NCBI RefSeq assembly: GCF_015706575.1
Contig: NW_024037072.1
Span: 997,001 to 1,061,000 of the forward strand
DNA: 64,000 bases
Direction: 5' to 3'
Source: Patiria miniata
Taxonomy: Eukaryota > Echinodermata > Asteroidea > Valvatida > Asterinidae
Part shown: positions 50,310-61,274 of the stretch, in pieces
Layout of the letters: each line of letters begins with the position of its first letter
Numbering within the stretch: the first letter of the stretch is position 1
The notes under the pieces: generated by a model
Told to the model about the DNA's origin: nothing
What the model saw: the letters and a program-made list of their open reading frames with translations, nothing else
Databases searched by the model: none
Position numbers and translations under genes: made by a program

Positions 50310-51195
50310 AGACCTTATGCATAGCAGCCATCTTAGAGGGCATCTTTAGTTATTTTAAAACAACGCAGTATCAATGAATGTTCAAAAAGGTTCACTCATG
50401 CATATCCCAGCTAAACTAAGGCACTGCCCTCTAAGATGGCTGCTACGCAGTAACAACAAATGCTCAGAAAGGTTCACTCATGCATATCCCAGCTAAACTA
50501 AGGCACTGCCCTCTAAGATGGCTGCTACGCAGTAACAACAAATGCTCAGAAAGGTTCACTCATGCATATCCCAGCTAAACTAAGGCACTGCCCTCTAAGA
50601 TGGCTGCTACGCAGTAACAACAAATGCTCAGAAAGGTTCACTCATGCATATCCCAGCTAAACTAAGGCACTGCCCTCTAAGATGGCTGCTACGCAGTAAC
50701 AACGAATGCTCAGAAAGGTTCACTCATGCATATCCCAGCTAAACTAAGGCACTGCCCTCTAAGATGGCTGCTACGCAGTAACAACAAATGCTCAGAAAGG
50801 TTCACTCATGCATATCCCAGCTAAACTAAGGCACTGCCCTCTAAGATGGCTGCTACGCAGTAACAACAAATGCTCAGAAAGGTTCACTCATGCATATCCC
50901 AGCTAAACTAAGGCACTGCCCTCTAAGATGGCTGCTACGCAGTAACAACGAATGCTCAGAAAGGTTCACTCATGAATATCCCAGCTAAACTAAGGCACTG
51001 CCCTCTAAGATGGCTGCTACGCAGTAACAACAAATGCTCAGAAAGGTTCACTCATGCATATCCCAGCTAAACTAAGGCACTGCCCTCTAAGATGGCTGCT
51101 ACGCAGTAACAACGAATGCTCAGAAAGGTTCACTCATGCATATCCCAGCTAAACTAAGGCACTGCCCTCTAAGATGGCTGCTACGCATAAGGTCT
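50310..51195. mobile_element. Terminal-inverted-repeat element filled with 82-bp satellite
   Basis: Left end AGACCTTATGCATAGCAGCC (50310 on) and right end complement GGCTGCTACGCATAAGGTCT (to 51195) form 33-base inverted repeats with one mismatch. Between them lies a tandem array of an 82-base unit. The right inverted repeat is itself the tail of the last satellite unit (GCCCTCTAAGATGGCTGCTA), so the array apparently grew by duplication from the right end of a small element. Confidence 0.88.
50362..51184 (+). repeat. 82-bp tandem satellite, about ten copies
   Basis: The marker TGCTACGC begins at 50441, 50523, 50605 and so on, at exact multiples of 82, to 51179. Units are nearly identical; variation is limited to single positions (ACAAATGCTC or ACGAATGCTC, and one CATGAATATC). 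The first unit (from about 50362) is diverged. Near identity implies recent expansion or homogenisation. Confidence 0.95.
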
Positions 51196-51196
51196 A

Positions 51197-51440
51197 GACT
51201 CCGTGCATGAACAGTAAATAGTCCTCTGTGACCACTCACAGTCACAGTTAGTGCTCCTCACTTTAGACACTGCATACACGGACTCATTGGCATGCTTACG
51301 GTGCAAAGTACACACAAACAATTTTCATGTGACTATGATCAGATGTGTGTCATCTTCACATTAGCACCTGTTGTTCAGTGTCCTAGAGTGTGTTTAACTC
51401 TCTCTTTGTCACCATGAGGAGTACTTGTGCACAGAGTCCA
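51197..51440. mobile_element. CTCCGTGCA family, copy 1
   Basis: Starts GACTCCGTGCATGAACAGT and ends TACTTGTGCACAGAGTCCA, which are inverted with respect to each other. It abuts the satellite element directly. Two related copies lie in intron 6 (60685-60944, 61275-61518). Confidence 0.6.
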
Positions 51441-52519
51441 TTGGGGTGGTTGTGTAATGTAAGACATTAGTTGGAGCACTCTGGGAAAAGGTGAAAAGAC
51501 TACTTCACTAATGACCAATGTGGAACGTACCCCCAAATAATTTTGTCACAAAGGCATGCTACTGCCTAATACATGTTGTGAAAAGTCTCTCCCTTCAAAA
51601 GAGTAATCCAGCATTGTGTATGAGAGAAAGTTATTCTAAGTTAGAGAAGGTTATGATAGAAAGTTATATCTACATGTAAATGAAGTTGGAAACAAACTCA
51701 ATCTTTCTAGATTTCCCAAGCTGTCAACACCACCTGTTTTGATCTGAGAAAAAATAATAATAAATTGTGTTGTGCTGCGGCTTCAACTCTGTGGGTGTAA
51801 TATGAATGGACCTTTCATGAATGATTCACACTCCGGAGGGCAAAAAAGGTTGACAGAGAAGGGAAAAAAGGTCTGTAGGGGCAAAAAAGAGCCCCACATT
51901 ATCAGCACATGATTAGTCATCTTGTGACATGATCCCTTCAGCAGTAGGCACTGACACTCCTTAATTGAGAAACTGTAATTAAGATTGACTGGCGTTTGTG
52001 GCAAAGACTTCCGGCACCTCTTTCCTTAAACGGTCCATCAACATTTGCCTCTCACGTCATGTGACATATGTGTACATTTTACGCGGTGGTCTTATTTCCA
52101 GCAGTGCAAGTAGGAGACGTGGGTTACAAATCTTGGCATCAGCGTGTGATAATGACATGTACATGTACTGTACATGTCATACAAGACGTTGGTCCTATGG
52201 TGATACGTAAAGACCTGATTCAGAAAACAAACTTTGAATGTCTCTGCTTCATTTGTTTGACTGTAGCCCCTACTCTCTGTAGCCTTATCCCCCAGGAAAA
52301 AGGGGGTGAATGACAAGTTTTCTGAAACTCTCTCTCCCAAAACAAATAAGTAAAAAGTTCTTCAGAATTAAAAAAAAAATCATGTAAAAAACCAAACAAA
52401 TTTCTAAAGTTGTCTTGGTTGCCATCAAGCCATATCACATACTCTTACCCTTTTTGAGCCAGCTTAAGTTAGTCAAGTACCTCAGTTTGTCATCTCCTTT
52501 GATTCCCTCACCCAACCTG

Positions 52520-52960
52520 CCCCTTCTACATACATGCGTACCCCTGATCAAACCCCATCATGCCCTTGGCCCAGCTGTGTCTCTTTACAAACTCATCTTG
52601 CCCCCTCTCCCAACCCGTCCTCTTCTTATACCCCCTGACCTCCCCCATGACCCCAGCCTCCCCCCACTTCCCTGATCCTGCTGTCCACTGCACCCCTTTT
52701 TAGACTAAGGCTTATCCCTTGACAAGGATATCTTGCCCCTCACCCAGGTTTACTATCCTACATTGTATAACCCCTGACCTCCCCCTGACCCAGGCTTCCC
52801 CCTCATTCCCTGACCATCTCATCTGCACCCCTCTGTGACTCACCCTTATCCTTGAATAAAGACATCTCGCCCCTCCTCTCAATCCTCCTTACCCCTGATC
52901 TCCCCCATGACCCAGCCTCCCCCCCCTTAATTTCTTAACCTGATTTCCACAGCACCTCTC
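52520..52960 (+). repeat. C/T-rich degenerate tandem array with repeated TGACCT and TGACCC
   Basis: About four diverged units of roughly 120-140 bases, recognised by CCCCTGACCTCCCCC-like blocks at about 52631, 52771 and 52891, each followed by a CCAGCCTCCCC-like segment, CTGCACCCC and ATATCTTGCCCCTC or similar. The + strand is strongly pyrimidine-rich. It contains several spaced nuclear-receptor half sites (listed separately for the DR5). No coding potential: the frames open here are low-complexity proline and leucine. Confidence 0.7.
52775..52791 (-). promoter_or_regulatory. Perfect DR5 retinoic acid response element candidate in RAR intron 4
   Basis: On the + strand TGACCT, five C, TGACCC; on the minus strand GGGTCA GGGGG AGGTCA. 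Both half sites fit RGKTCA and the spacing of five is the classical RAR-RXR site. It lies in a C-rich degenerate tandem array whose sister copies have spacing six (52636-52653, and a weaker one at 52896-52913). It could be a chance product of the array, since TGACC is common in it, but its place inside a RAR gene makes autoregulation plausible. Confidence 0.45.
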
Positions 52961-53022
52961 ATTTGACTCACCCCTGCCTTGGATAGTAGAGAGCCAATCT
53001 TTTAAATAACCTTGTCTCATTA

Positions 53023-53177
53023 AAGGCCAGTTTATAGTTCATGTGAAAGCGATGCTAAATTGATGTCACAAAACACGCAGAGTTGAAACGTGTTCAACTT
53101 TTGCAAATTTACACTCCAAAAAGTGCCTGGACGTCACAAATTTGCATTCGTATTCACGCTGATTATGAACTGGCCTT
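53023..53177. mobile_element. Short MITE with AAGGCCAGTT ends
   Basis: AAGGCCAGTTTATAGTTCA at the left and the complement TGATTATGAACTGGCCTT at the right. The 155-base element has an internal CACGCAGAGTTGAAACGTGT segment and no coding. Target duplication not clear. Confidence 0.65.
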
Positions 53178-53281
53178 CATGTTTTAAACGTCTTTCCATT
53201 TCACCACCTCTCTCTTTTTCCCCCCCAGACCCATTAGTCCTTACTTCTTCCTCCTTGCCAATCTCAGGGACTACTTTCTTG

Positions 53282-53450
53282 AGCGGCCTATCAGAGAAAT
53301 TTGTTCAGCACAGAAAATTTTTGCTTACCAAAAAAAGTTACTAGCCAACGTTTCATACAGTGTGTATTAATTGTGGCTGGTACTCGGCTGAGTTCATGTA
53401 TTTGCTAAGGAATCAATATCTACTGCTTAGAAGCACCATAACATTAGGCC
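53282..53450 (+). repeat. GTTCAGCACAG/TTTGCTTA family, related to 63686-63853
   Basis: Shares CAGCACAGA, TTTGCTTA or TTTAGCA, AAAAGTTACTAGCCAAC (ACCAGCCAAAC in the other copy), TTTCATAC and GGCTGGTACT in the same order with the repeat after exon 8. Diverged; borders approximate. Confidence 0.5.
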
Positions 53451-53513
53451 CGGTAGTTTTAGACCCGTTGCTTTCCTCACTAATATAATCCAATTGTTTA
53501 TCGCATTGCGCAG

Positions 53514-53668
53514 GTGTAAGAAACGATAGGAACAAGAAGAAGAAAGTAAAGCAAGAGGTAACGGAGAGTCAGACCATACCGCCCGAGATTGAAGACATCG
53601 TAGACAAAGTGCTTCAAGCTCATGTAGAGACCTTCCCTGCGGACCCTATCGGTCCCGCCTTCAGTGTG
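53514..53668 (+). CDS. RAR: RAR coding exon 5 (C-terminal extension, hinge, helix 1)
   Basis: After acceptor GCGCAG the exon completes a split cysteine and reads [15 protein letters not shown], then a hinge, then [21 protein letters not shown], which matches helix 1 of the RAR ligand-binding domain. [10 protein letters not shown] is the RAR T/A-box region that extends the DNA-binding domain and serves as a nuclear localisation signal in the family. A lysine inside VKQEV resembles a sumoylation motif (hydrophobic-K-x-E is not exact here, so this is only a note). The exon ends GTG then GTACGT, phase 0, leaving 52 codons including the split cysteine. A cysteine at the splice site, where vertebrates have serine (KESVRND), is unusual but supported by both junctions. 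Confidence 0.93.
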
Positions 53669-53866
53669 GTACGTTGGTCCGCTAAGTGAAGCCTCTGTTT
53701 CCCTGTGTTTAACTTCTTTTTCTCCATCAGTCTGGGTGTTTTTGTCTGTGTGTTTGCTTTTGGTTCATCAAGAAGCAGTGGTTAATAAGGGAATTTGGGC
53801 AAAGGTACCGGTAGCAGATAGACCAAGTGAAGTCTTTAAGAGAAGTGTTGGTCTTGGACCTTTTAG

Positions 53867-54006
53867 AATAAGCCTCTGTACTGATGACGTCACACTTTGT
53901 TCACATGTGCACTTTCCTATGGAGCCAGTGGGGGCCCACGGTCCACTGAGCACCCTAGGAAAGCACACGTAAACAAAGTGTGACGTCATCACAGTACAGA
54001 GGCTTA
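53867..54006. mobile_element. Fold-back element, each arm carrying TGACGTCA
   Basis: Arms 53867-53921 and 53953-54006 are nearly perfect inverted copies: AATAAGCCTCTGTACTGATG and TGACGTCACACTTTGTT on the left, their complements on the right, then a CATGTGC/GCACACG inner part and TTTCCTA/TAGGAAA. The loop is about 31 bases. Each arm contains the full cAMP-response palindrome TGACGTCA. Confidence 0.85.
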
Positions 54007-54689
54007 TTTACATGTACATGTACCGGGTACTTCACATTTTGTAACTGCAACTACTCTTTACCATGAGATCGTTCCAATCACATTCAAACAAGGGAAATGT
54101 ACTTTTTGGAATCAGCTGTTTGATTTAGTCGAACCAAAGCTGCTCACAAAGGCTTAGAGAATATAATTGTGCTGATGACTAACTGGCTTGTCTCTCTTAG
54201 TTGGATTAATTGGCACATTAATATTGTGGTATTTGTTGTGTGTAAACTTGTCTTGGTCTGGCATGTTTTTAACAATCCTTGGGTGGTGAGTTATCATTGT
54301 TGCTGGGTTGGCATTTCCTCTCTATCTTGAACAAGCATCTTGCCCCTGTCTTGGACAAGTTAGAAAAAGAGGAAAAGTCAAAGAGGTCATAGAGATATGT
54401 GACCTTTTACCTTTTGAGAACTTGACCTTGTGGCATTAGGCTGCTCATGTCAGAAAACCCCACCCTTTAAAAGAAAGAACGTGATCTGATGACTAATTGA
54501 TGTACCGGTAGCATATGGCATCTTTGTCTATTTGTCTAACGCCTGCACCAGTGCTGTTCTATTGCCCCGCTGCGTGGTCTGTGTGTTAGTAGGTAATGGC
54601 ACATTGGTGTTAGAACAGTAACGGGAATGTATCGATTTGCACATGTGTTACTCAGTAGCTTGCACAAAATATACAATCAGTAATGTAAA

Positions 54690-54830
54690 AAACAGATAAA
54701 GTGAGAAAAAATCAGACAAGCCTTCTTGGGTGGGACTTGAACCCGTGACCTGCTTATCAATGCAGACGTCTGCACCACACAACCACAGAGCTAGCTTAGT
54801 TCAGACAGCCCATTCCAATCTGATACAGGT
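54690..54830 (-). mobile_element. tRNA-derived SINE fragment, minus strand
   Basis: On the minus strand a B box GGTTCAAGTCC and an A-box-like TGGTTGTGTGG are spaced as in tRNA genes, with GCTAGCTCTGTGG at the start and CCCACCCA at the end of the tRNA-like part (about 54725-54800). The A box has one mismatch. No intact cloverleaf claimed. The + strand frame starting at 54730 is an artefact of it. Confidence 0.65.
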
Positions 54831-56809
54831 ACGGGTACCACAACCAGTGTCAAAAAAATCTTCTTACAATCTGTCGGTAAACAATTTTTGTAAAAGGCGC
54901 AACTCTGAGGTGATGGAAACCCAACAATAAACTTTCAAGACATTGAATTTTGTGGAATCGGAAAATTAATTGTAATTAACAAACTCCACTTTGGTTTGAT
55001 GATAAATGAATGGGGATGTGTACATTTACATGTACTGGTATCATTAGTGTTCCTGTAATATTTACGCCATAGAAACCTCGTCTGTGTTGAATTTGCATTC
55101 ATTGGTTGCATCTAGTGGAAAAATCCAAAACACAGGATTAAAAAAGCCCCTAACTTGGGAAAAGGATGAGCACTTTAAAATGCAGCAATTTATTCTGAAC
55201 ATGTATTGCATACACTGGGTAGAGTCCATGAGGAGGTAACGGTAACGGAATCTCCACTGAATGGCTTCATCTGTGGCCAGGCATAGCGTGAACTCTTGAC
55301 CCTACGGTCTCTAAGTCACTTCAAGACTTGAACATGATTGATTTTATTTGCTTTGGTTTGGAGCGTAATTGCTTCTGGGGCTATTTTTAGCAGCATAAGC
55401 TTGAACTCTTGTTTTAGGGGTGAAGAAGAAGTTGATAAAAAAATGCCCTTACATGAGAAAAGGAGACTAAAAAAAGAGGGAGGGAACTTAGCACAGAAGG
55501 AGCACTCCTACATGAGTCATACACTTGTACACACTACTTCAGTTGTGGCCATTTTTTGTGTCACATGTTTATGAGCCATCTCAGTATTGTGGCTATAGCT
55601 CAAGTTGTGCCATTAGTGTGTTACTGAGGCTATCCATAGCCACAGACAAATACATGTACATGTATGTCTGATGGGTGCAAAGCCACATTCACAGTCTAAC
55701 TCAAAGACCTTGTAAAAAATGTCTTGTGCTTAAAGTGATAATGCAGTAATTAAATAAAATATTAACCAGATCCTCAGAAACTAGAAAAATTGCCTTGCTT
55801 CTACATGGAGGTGTTTTAAGTTATTCAAAAGCATAAAGGAAGAAAAAGTTAAAGACAGAAAATTGTAATGTGAGAACTTTTTAAAATGGGTTGTTGAATT
55901 CACAGTTCACAAAATATATTTTGATTCCCATAATATGTTACTTGTAAATTTGCATTTTAGCTCATGGTAGCAGTCAGTAAGGGTTATCACATGCAGTGAT
56001 GTCTTCATTGTAACCCAGCTGGTGTGGGGGGTGGGGGGCATTTTCTCTAGTAAAACCCAGGGAAAGACCTTTTAACATTTGGGCTCATTTTCCCAGAACT
56101 CCAATTAGGGAATGGGAGTGATTACTGCTCTTCCTTTCTGCTTATCTGGTTGAACACAGGAGGATAAAAATAAAGTACCGTACTTGCAATCTAACAACCA
56201 GGCATTTTTCCCCCTTTTCGGTAGTTTACCTGAAAAAAAAATCTTGACCTGGGATTGATTGCTGTTTCTTATCAAAGTGGTTAGGTCTAAAATTGGAAGT
56301 GGGTGGTCTGAAATTTGTGGAGATTTATTGCAGTAACCTTTCTGGAAAGGGAAGTTTAAAGGTTTTGGGGGGATTTTCCGATTTGGGGTCACGAAGTTGG
56401 GATAAGAAAATTGGCAGGATTCGAACAAAGGCACTGTGAAGGTTATAAGAATTATCCATTGATCACTAAACGCTTGTTTAAAACGAAATCTTGGGATTAA
56501 AAAAATTAAATCATTTGGGGGAAAAAAAGGAAAATTCTTGTTTTACTGAAAGAAAACTTTGATTTAAGGCATAGTGCAGTGCTGTTGCACATCTGTGCCT
56601 ACTGTGCCTACGTGTACTTTTACGTATTCTTTTTTGCAAGAATTAGCTGTGAGTTACACATAATTAACTGCACACCATCAAATGTAACTGATCCAGGTGG
56701 CTCCTTTGAAAACAAAAGGAAAATCCACCAGATATTGTGTTCTTTTTTCTTTTCCACGTTGGTTTGTTGAATCCCTCCATCCCGTTGCTCTTTCTTTGTG
56801 TATCTATAG

Positions 56810-56923
56810 GACATGGAGGATGATTCCGATAATCTTCACACGATAGTGGCGGATAGTTTCAAGAGCGAGACGGCGGGATGTGCTAATAACAGAGATAACG
56901 CCAGCCTGGTCAAGCCAACAGTG
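56810..56923 (+). CDS. RAR: RAR coding exon 6, probable cassette exon in the helix 1-3 loop
   Basis: Follows acceptor TATCTATAG and reads DMEDDSDNLHTIVADSFKSE, then an asparagine-rich stretch to SLVKPTV. The 3' end is uncertain: phase-0 donors are possible after 56908 (GTCAAG), 56920 (GTGGTG) or 56923 (GTGGGG), all weak; a stop comes only at 57176. The exon is phase 0 on both sides and its length is a multiple of three, so skipping it leaves the frame intact. Without it the spacing between ETFP and the helix 3 SSKA segment is close to that in human RARA; with it the loop grows by about 38 residues. It has no counterpart that I recognise in vertebrate RARs. It could be an alternative exon, a lineage-specific insertion, or a false prediction. 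Confidence 0.6.
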
Positions 56924-59439
56924 GTGGGGACAAACTCAAAATCCAAAAACAAAATTTCCAATCACAATATTCCTATGAAATCGCCACGAGATAATCTCAG
57001 TGGCATTTTGTTTGGCTGTTTATTTTTTAAGATTCCTGTGCATTTTCTGCTAATCTTGCTTTGTTTCATCCCTTGTATCATTTTACATTTACCTGTCATT
57101 AATACAAATCATCTAAATTTCAAAACGAACATTCATGTTATCATACCATGGCTTAGACTAATACCCTTTTCATCCTAATCGTTCTTTTTTAGCCTCATTC
57201 ACCACTGATTGTTTCTCCTTTTTAGGGTCATCTTACCAACATTTTGCCTGATCCAAATACCTTTATATTGCATCATGTTGCTTTTATCACCATTGTCTTC
57301 ATTTGCTCACTTGAAAATGCTAAATTCCTTGAAGATTTTGACTTTCAGTTGTTGAACCATTTGAGTTTACTACATATACATATCTTTTCGTGGATTCTAC
57401 ATACAGTAACAACCATTTAAGATATAAAATACATAAATAAACCAAACCGCTTTATTTCCTATCATGTAAATAGATGTATGACACATTTATTGTTGGGCAA
57501 GTGGCCAAAAATGTGATGCAAATTGCAAACTAAGGTGTTTTGTCTGTCTTTCGTGAACCATGCCAAGAGTGAGGCATTCTGTTTTTGTATACAAAATGAT
57601 AACATTTTGAAAATCAACAAATCAACCAAGTGATAGGATGAGAGTAAAAATGCCGTCAAAGTAAATGGAAATAATAAGGATATCAGGAGTGTAGTTGGTT
57701 AAGCTGTATGAAGATACATGTAGTTTGATGAAAAGAGCACTATAAACAACGATCAGTTCAGAATATTTTGATCAGACCAGAGGTACCTTGATTTTTTTTA
57801 CTTTCTTAGAAATAAATTCAAACGCTCTATTCTACTCTTTTATTAGATTTTTTTTTTTGGGGGGGGGGGTTAGGGGAGGGAGGGGATGTTATTAGGAATC
57901 AAATCAGTACCTTGTGTAGGACTACGAAACAAAACCGTCCTCAAACCAAAAACAGATCTTTGTCAGGTTAGAAAGGAAATTGCGAGGACTCGTGACAATT
58001 GCTCAGAACCCTGGCCTGGCTGAAATTTCACCTCTATCTGGGGAAGTTGATCATGGTTCTCTCCATAAAAAGCAAAAAAAAAGAAAAAAGAAAATGACAC
58101 AGAGACATAATCACCACTTTGCAATTTTTTCACTGACCGTCAGTGCCTGGGTAATTTATAACAAGTATTGGAAGAGGTTAGTCCAGTCAAGAAACTGACT
58201 CCGTAAATCACTCCAGAGCAGGAAAAACAATACAAAATTATTTGGCCGAATAAATCTGTCATTTCTGGTAATTTCTTCAGTCGTTTGAACAGCCCTAGTG
58301 TTGTGAATCGAATCCCGAAAACAGCCAAACGGTCAAGGTCTGCCTGTACTTTTACTTTTTCTTTCATCCGAAAATGAAAACCTAATTACGGAACATTAAC
58401 CCCTGTATGAAAACATTCATTGTACATGTACTTTTTCAAAAGTGAAACTAATCCAATTCGAAAGATTGAAATACGTGTGATCTACTTTGAGATTGTGAGT
58501 GAATGATATTTTTGTGAAAGTGCTTTCATGAAATTTCAATTTCATGAAAGTTGAAGTTATTTTTTTTTAGGTTTAGTGTTTTTGTATGTACTTCTGTTGT
58601 TTCCCCGTGTATTTTCTGAGTAAAACAACTGCAACTAAACAAACAGAAGGAAATAAACGCCAAAAAACCCTGAATCTCTGTTGCTGCCAGAAATCTGAGC
58701 CACGGGCTACCAACAACGATTGTGGTTTCCAATCCTCATGTACTTGTGGGAGTGTGCGGTTACCGGTTTCAGCCGTGGTGACTGGGTCATAAGGACATAG
58801 AAGTAGGGCAGGGTAGGTTGGGAAGACTGATTTGGATTTGAAGTGGGTTCAAAGGGACAATTGTGGTGAGTTGACTGTTCTCACCCCGGTACTGCTAGTC
58901 TGCAGGAAAGAGTTGATCAAACTTACAGGAGCTTTAAAGGAAGTCAGAGCTGTTACAATTACACAAAGTTGTGGTTGCATTTAATATCTCTAGTGTCTTT
59001 TTTTTTGGAGGAAGGCAGATGTGTATTTAGAGTAGACAATAGACACAAATTAATCCATTTCTTCCTCTTAGTGCATTTGTAATTGTCATGAAAACATAAA
59101 CATTTACAAGTATCCTTGATTATGACCAGCAAAACACGAACATGTTTGTGTTATGTGAAAAGCTTGTTCGATTTAATATCTTTTTATATTTCTGTCCCAA
59201 ACTTCAAATCAGTACATGTATTAAATAAAACACTCTTACATTTTCATTTAATGTGCCTTGCATGTACTGGGATTTAGGTTCAGTATGAATACAGAAAGCT
59301 GGGACTCTGTTACTCCACACTTTTTTTCCCTGCTGTTTATTCAGGTTGAAATCATTATGTTGACCCAAATAATTGCTGGTCATAAATCTCTCTCATTCTC
59401 ATGTGAAACATTCACATTCCCCACATTGGGTTGGAGGGT

Positions 59440-59790
59440 AACCTTTCACGCATAGGGTCGTCCTCCTTTTATGATCGCGCTCGGGAAAGAAAAACAGTAA
59501 CCGAGCCCTCTCATGTTGTGGCAAGACGGCAAAAGGTTAGGCGTATGGGTAGGTAAACAAATAAATCAATGCTGGGCCAAAGAAAATATAAACTTGTGAT
59601 TTAAATTCTTGGCTTAACGTTGCCCTACATGAACACGAGCATCGTGCATGCGTTAGCGTTCTGCACATGCGGTGCTGTCCCTATGGAAACAAACATGAAT
59701 GTGTTCAGGCGCTCCCAGAGGTCGATGATCGATTGATTTATTTAGATGGCATGTGGTTTATTCGTGATCATCTGGGCATTATTAACAAGG
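59440..59790 (+). promoter_or_regulatory. Candidate conserved non-coding element in RAR intron 6
   Basis: A complex, repeat-free stretch with forkhead-like GTAAACAAATAAAT (59552), and a Pbx/Hox-like run CGATCGATTGATTTATTTAG near 59728. It contrasts with the repeat-rich flanks. It has no open frame with coding character. I infer possible regulatory constraint; a cross-species alignment is needed to prove it. Confidence 0.25.
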
Positions 59791-60684
59791 AATAGTTGCC
59801 TTTTTCCTTCTAATTTGACATTCAGGCATGATTGAGAGTGATGCATATTAAGTTTTCATTAGGGAACATGAATAGTTTTATGATTGGGCTTCAAATTCGG
59901 GAACTGAGGGAAATATTCTTTCTTGAAAATTGTCAAGTTTCGTTTACAGATTTTTCACTTTTTTTGTCGTTTGCATTTGCCTTTCCAGTGCTACCCACCG
60001 GACTTTACTGCAAAATTTTTAAAAAAATATAGAAACTTTAAGTGAAACCGTCCTTAACATGAAAGTCATTTTGATTATTGATCAGTGTTTGACTTACTGC
60101 CATCTGTTGACTGAATGTTAATTCATGGCAATACAACATGAGATACATGATCATGAGTTTCCAAATGATGAGTCATGAATACATTTTTGGATCTTTCTTT
60201 TGAATATGTAGGAGTCTTTTGAATGAAAGCCTTCTTCAGTTGGAAATCAAAAATTTCTTTTCTTGATCAAAGACAAGTTTCCTTGCTTGACTTGGGCTTG
60301 GCTTTCGCTGTTTCTTCTGCTCTATTCTTTATCCCTTTGGACTGTGCAGATCTGTACCTCTCATGTGAAGCAGAAAAACCCCTTGTATGGTACATGTACT
60401 TGTTAGTGTAGCCGATACTAGCCAGCTACATGCGGCTGTTTTGTGGTTTAAATTTAATGATATGTGTGACTTCTCAGTGGAGTTTAAAAGAAGCAGATGA
60501 CAAGACTTCTTTAATCGCAGTGGTTTGAAATACAGTTTTGTAAATGCAATTTGAAAACTTTTTTGTTTTAAAGTCATCACTTAAGCATTTTGTAGTTTTG
60601 GCAAGTTAGAAGTCATGTTTGTCTTTGCAACTAGGTTCGAGTTGGCTTGAGTGAGTTGAACATGTAGTCTGTTTGTCCTATGTG

Positions 60685-60944
60685 CTCCGTGTGCGCGAAC
60701 TGGAGAGGGCGCTTTTGATCATCTTCGAGAGCCCCATGGATGGGACATACGATGTGCATGTACATGTACTGGTTCACTCACATGTGGCGTGAAGTACACG
60801 AAGTAAAAAGTAGTACGAAGTAAAGTCATTGTGTCTTTGTGCGAGCGTCAGGCGTCGTTGGCAATGCGTTTGAATGTCACTTTAAGTGGTCTCCTCCAAC
60901 TCTCCCTTCCTTACCGTTGAGGGGGTACTTGTGCACGGAGCCCA
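60685..60944. mobile_element. CTCCGTGCA family, copy 2
   Basis: Starts CTCCGTGTGCGCGAACTGG and ends GTACTTGTGCACGGAGCCCA (inverted). Shares with copy 3 the blocks GGGAC(A)A, TACTGGTTCA, GCGTGAAGTA, GCGTCAGGC, GTTTGAATGTC, TTCTCCC or CTCTCCC, and CCGTTGAGG in the same order. Confidence 0.6.
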
Positions 60945-61274
60945 TAGGTCACTTACAGTACCTGGAATGTGAACGTTTTACACTTGCTTTCACTTAAAAC
61001 AAAAAATTAAAATTGGCACAGCCCAACTATGTTGACAATCTGAAGGAGTCAGTTCAGTGTGTCACATTGGCAGTCATAACATAAACCCTGCAGGGACCCA
61101 GTATTTGTTTTTTCGGGCGTCTGAGGTCTTTCATGCTGATTGCCAACGTGCTGTATGTGTTCCATGGGTTGACGACAGGGCTGGTTTGCTGGCAGATCGC
61201 TGGCAGCATGTTTATATGTCTAGCCTCACCTTTGCAAAATGGTTGGCTTGACGAGGCTTAGTATTATGCAGTGG

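Larger units (their letters stand above)
48543..53513 (+). other. RAR intron 4 (5.0 kb)
   Basis: Donor GTGAGT, acceptor GCATTGCGCAG. Contains the repeat at 48776, the 82-bp satellite element (50310-51195), one CTCCGTGCA family copy (51197-51440), the C-rich array with the DR5 (52520-52960), a small inverted-repeat element (53023-53177) and part of another family (53282-53450). About 49,100-49,800 is repeat-poor unique sequence. Confidence 0.85.
53669..56809 (+). other. RAR intron 5 (3.1 kb)
   Basis: Donor GTACGT, acceptor TATCTATAG. Contains a fold-back element (53867-54006) and a tRNA-derived sequence (54690-54830). TACCGGTA at 53806 and 54503. Remainder unique, AT-rich; no gene recognised. 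Confidence 0.85.

Noticed and set aside
50362-51184. CRISPR-like array
   Set aside because: Units are contiguous 82-mers without unique spacers, and the DNA is animal.
53664-53972. 102-codon frame after exon 5
   Set aside because: Runs through the donor into intron 5 and the fold-back element; not in the RAR frame.
57001-57178. Extension of exon 6 to the stop at 57176 as an alternative C-terminus
   Set aside because: Hydrophobic low-complexity sequence; would remove the ligand-binding domain. Possible as a truncated isoform but unsupported.
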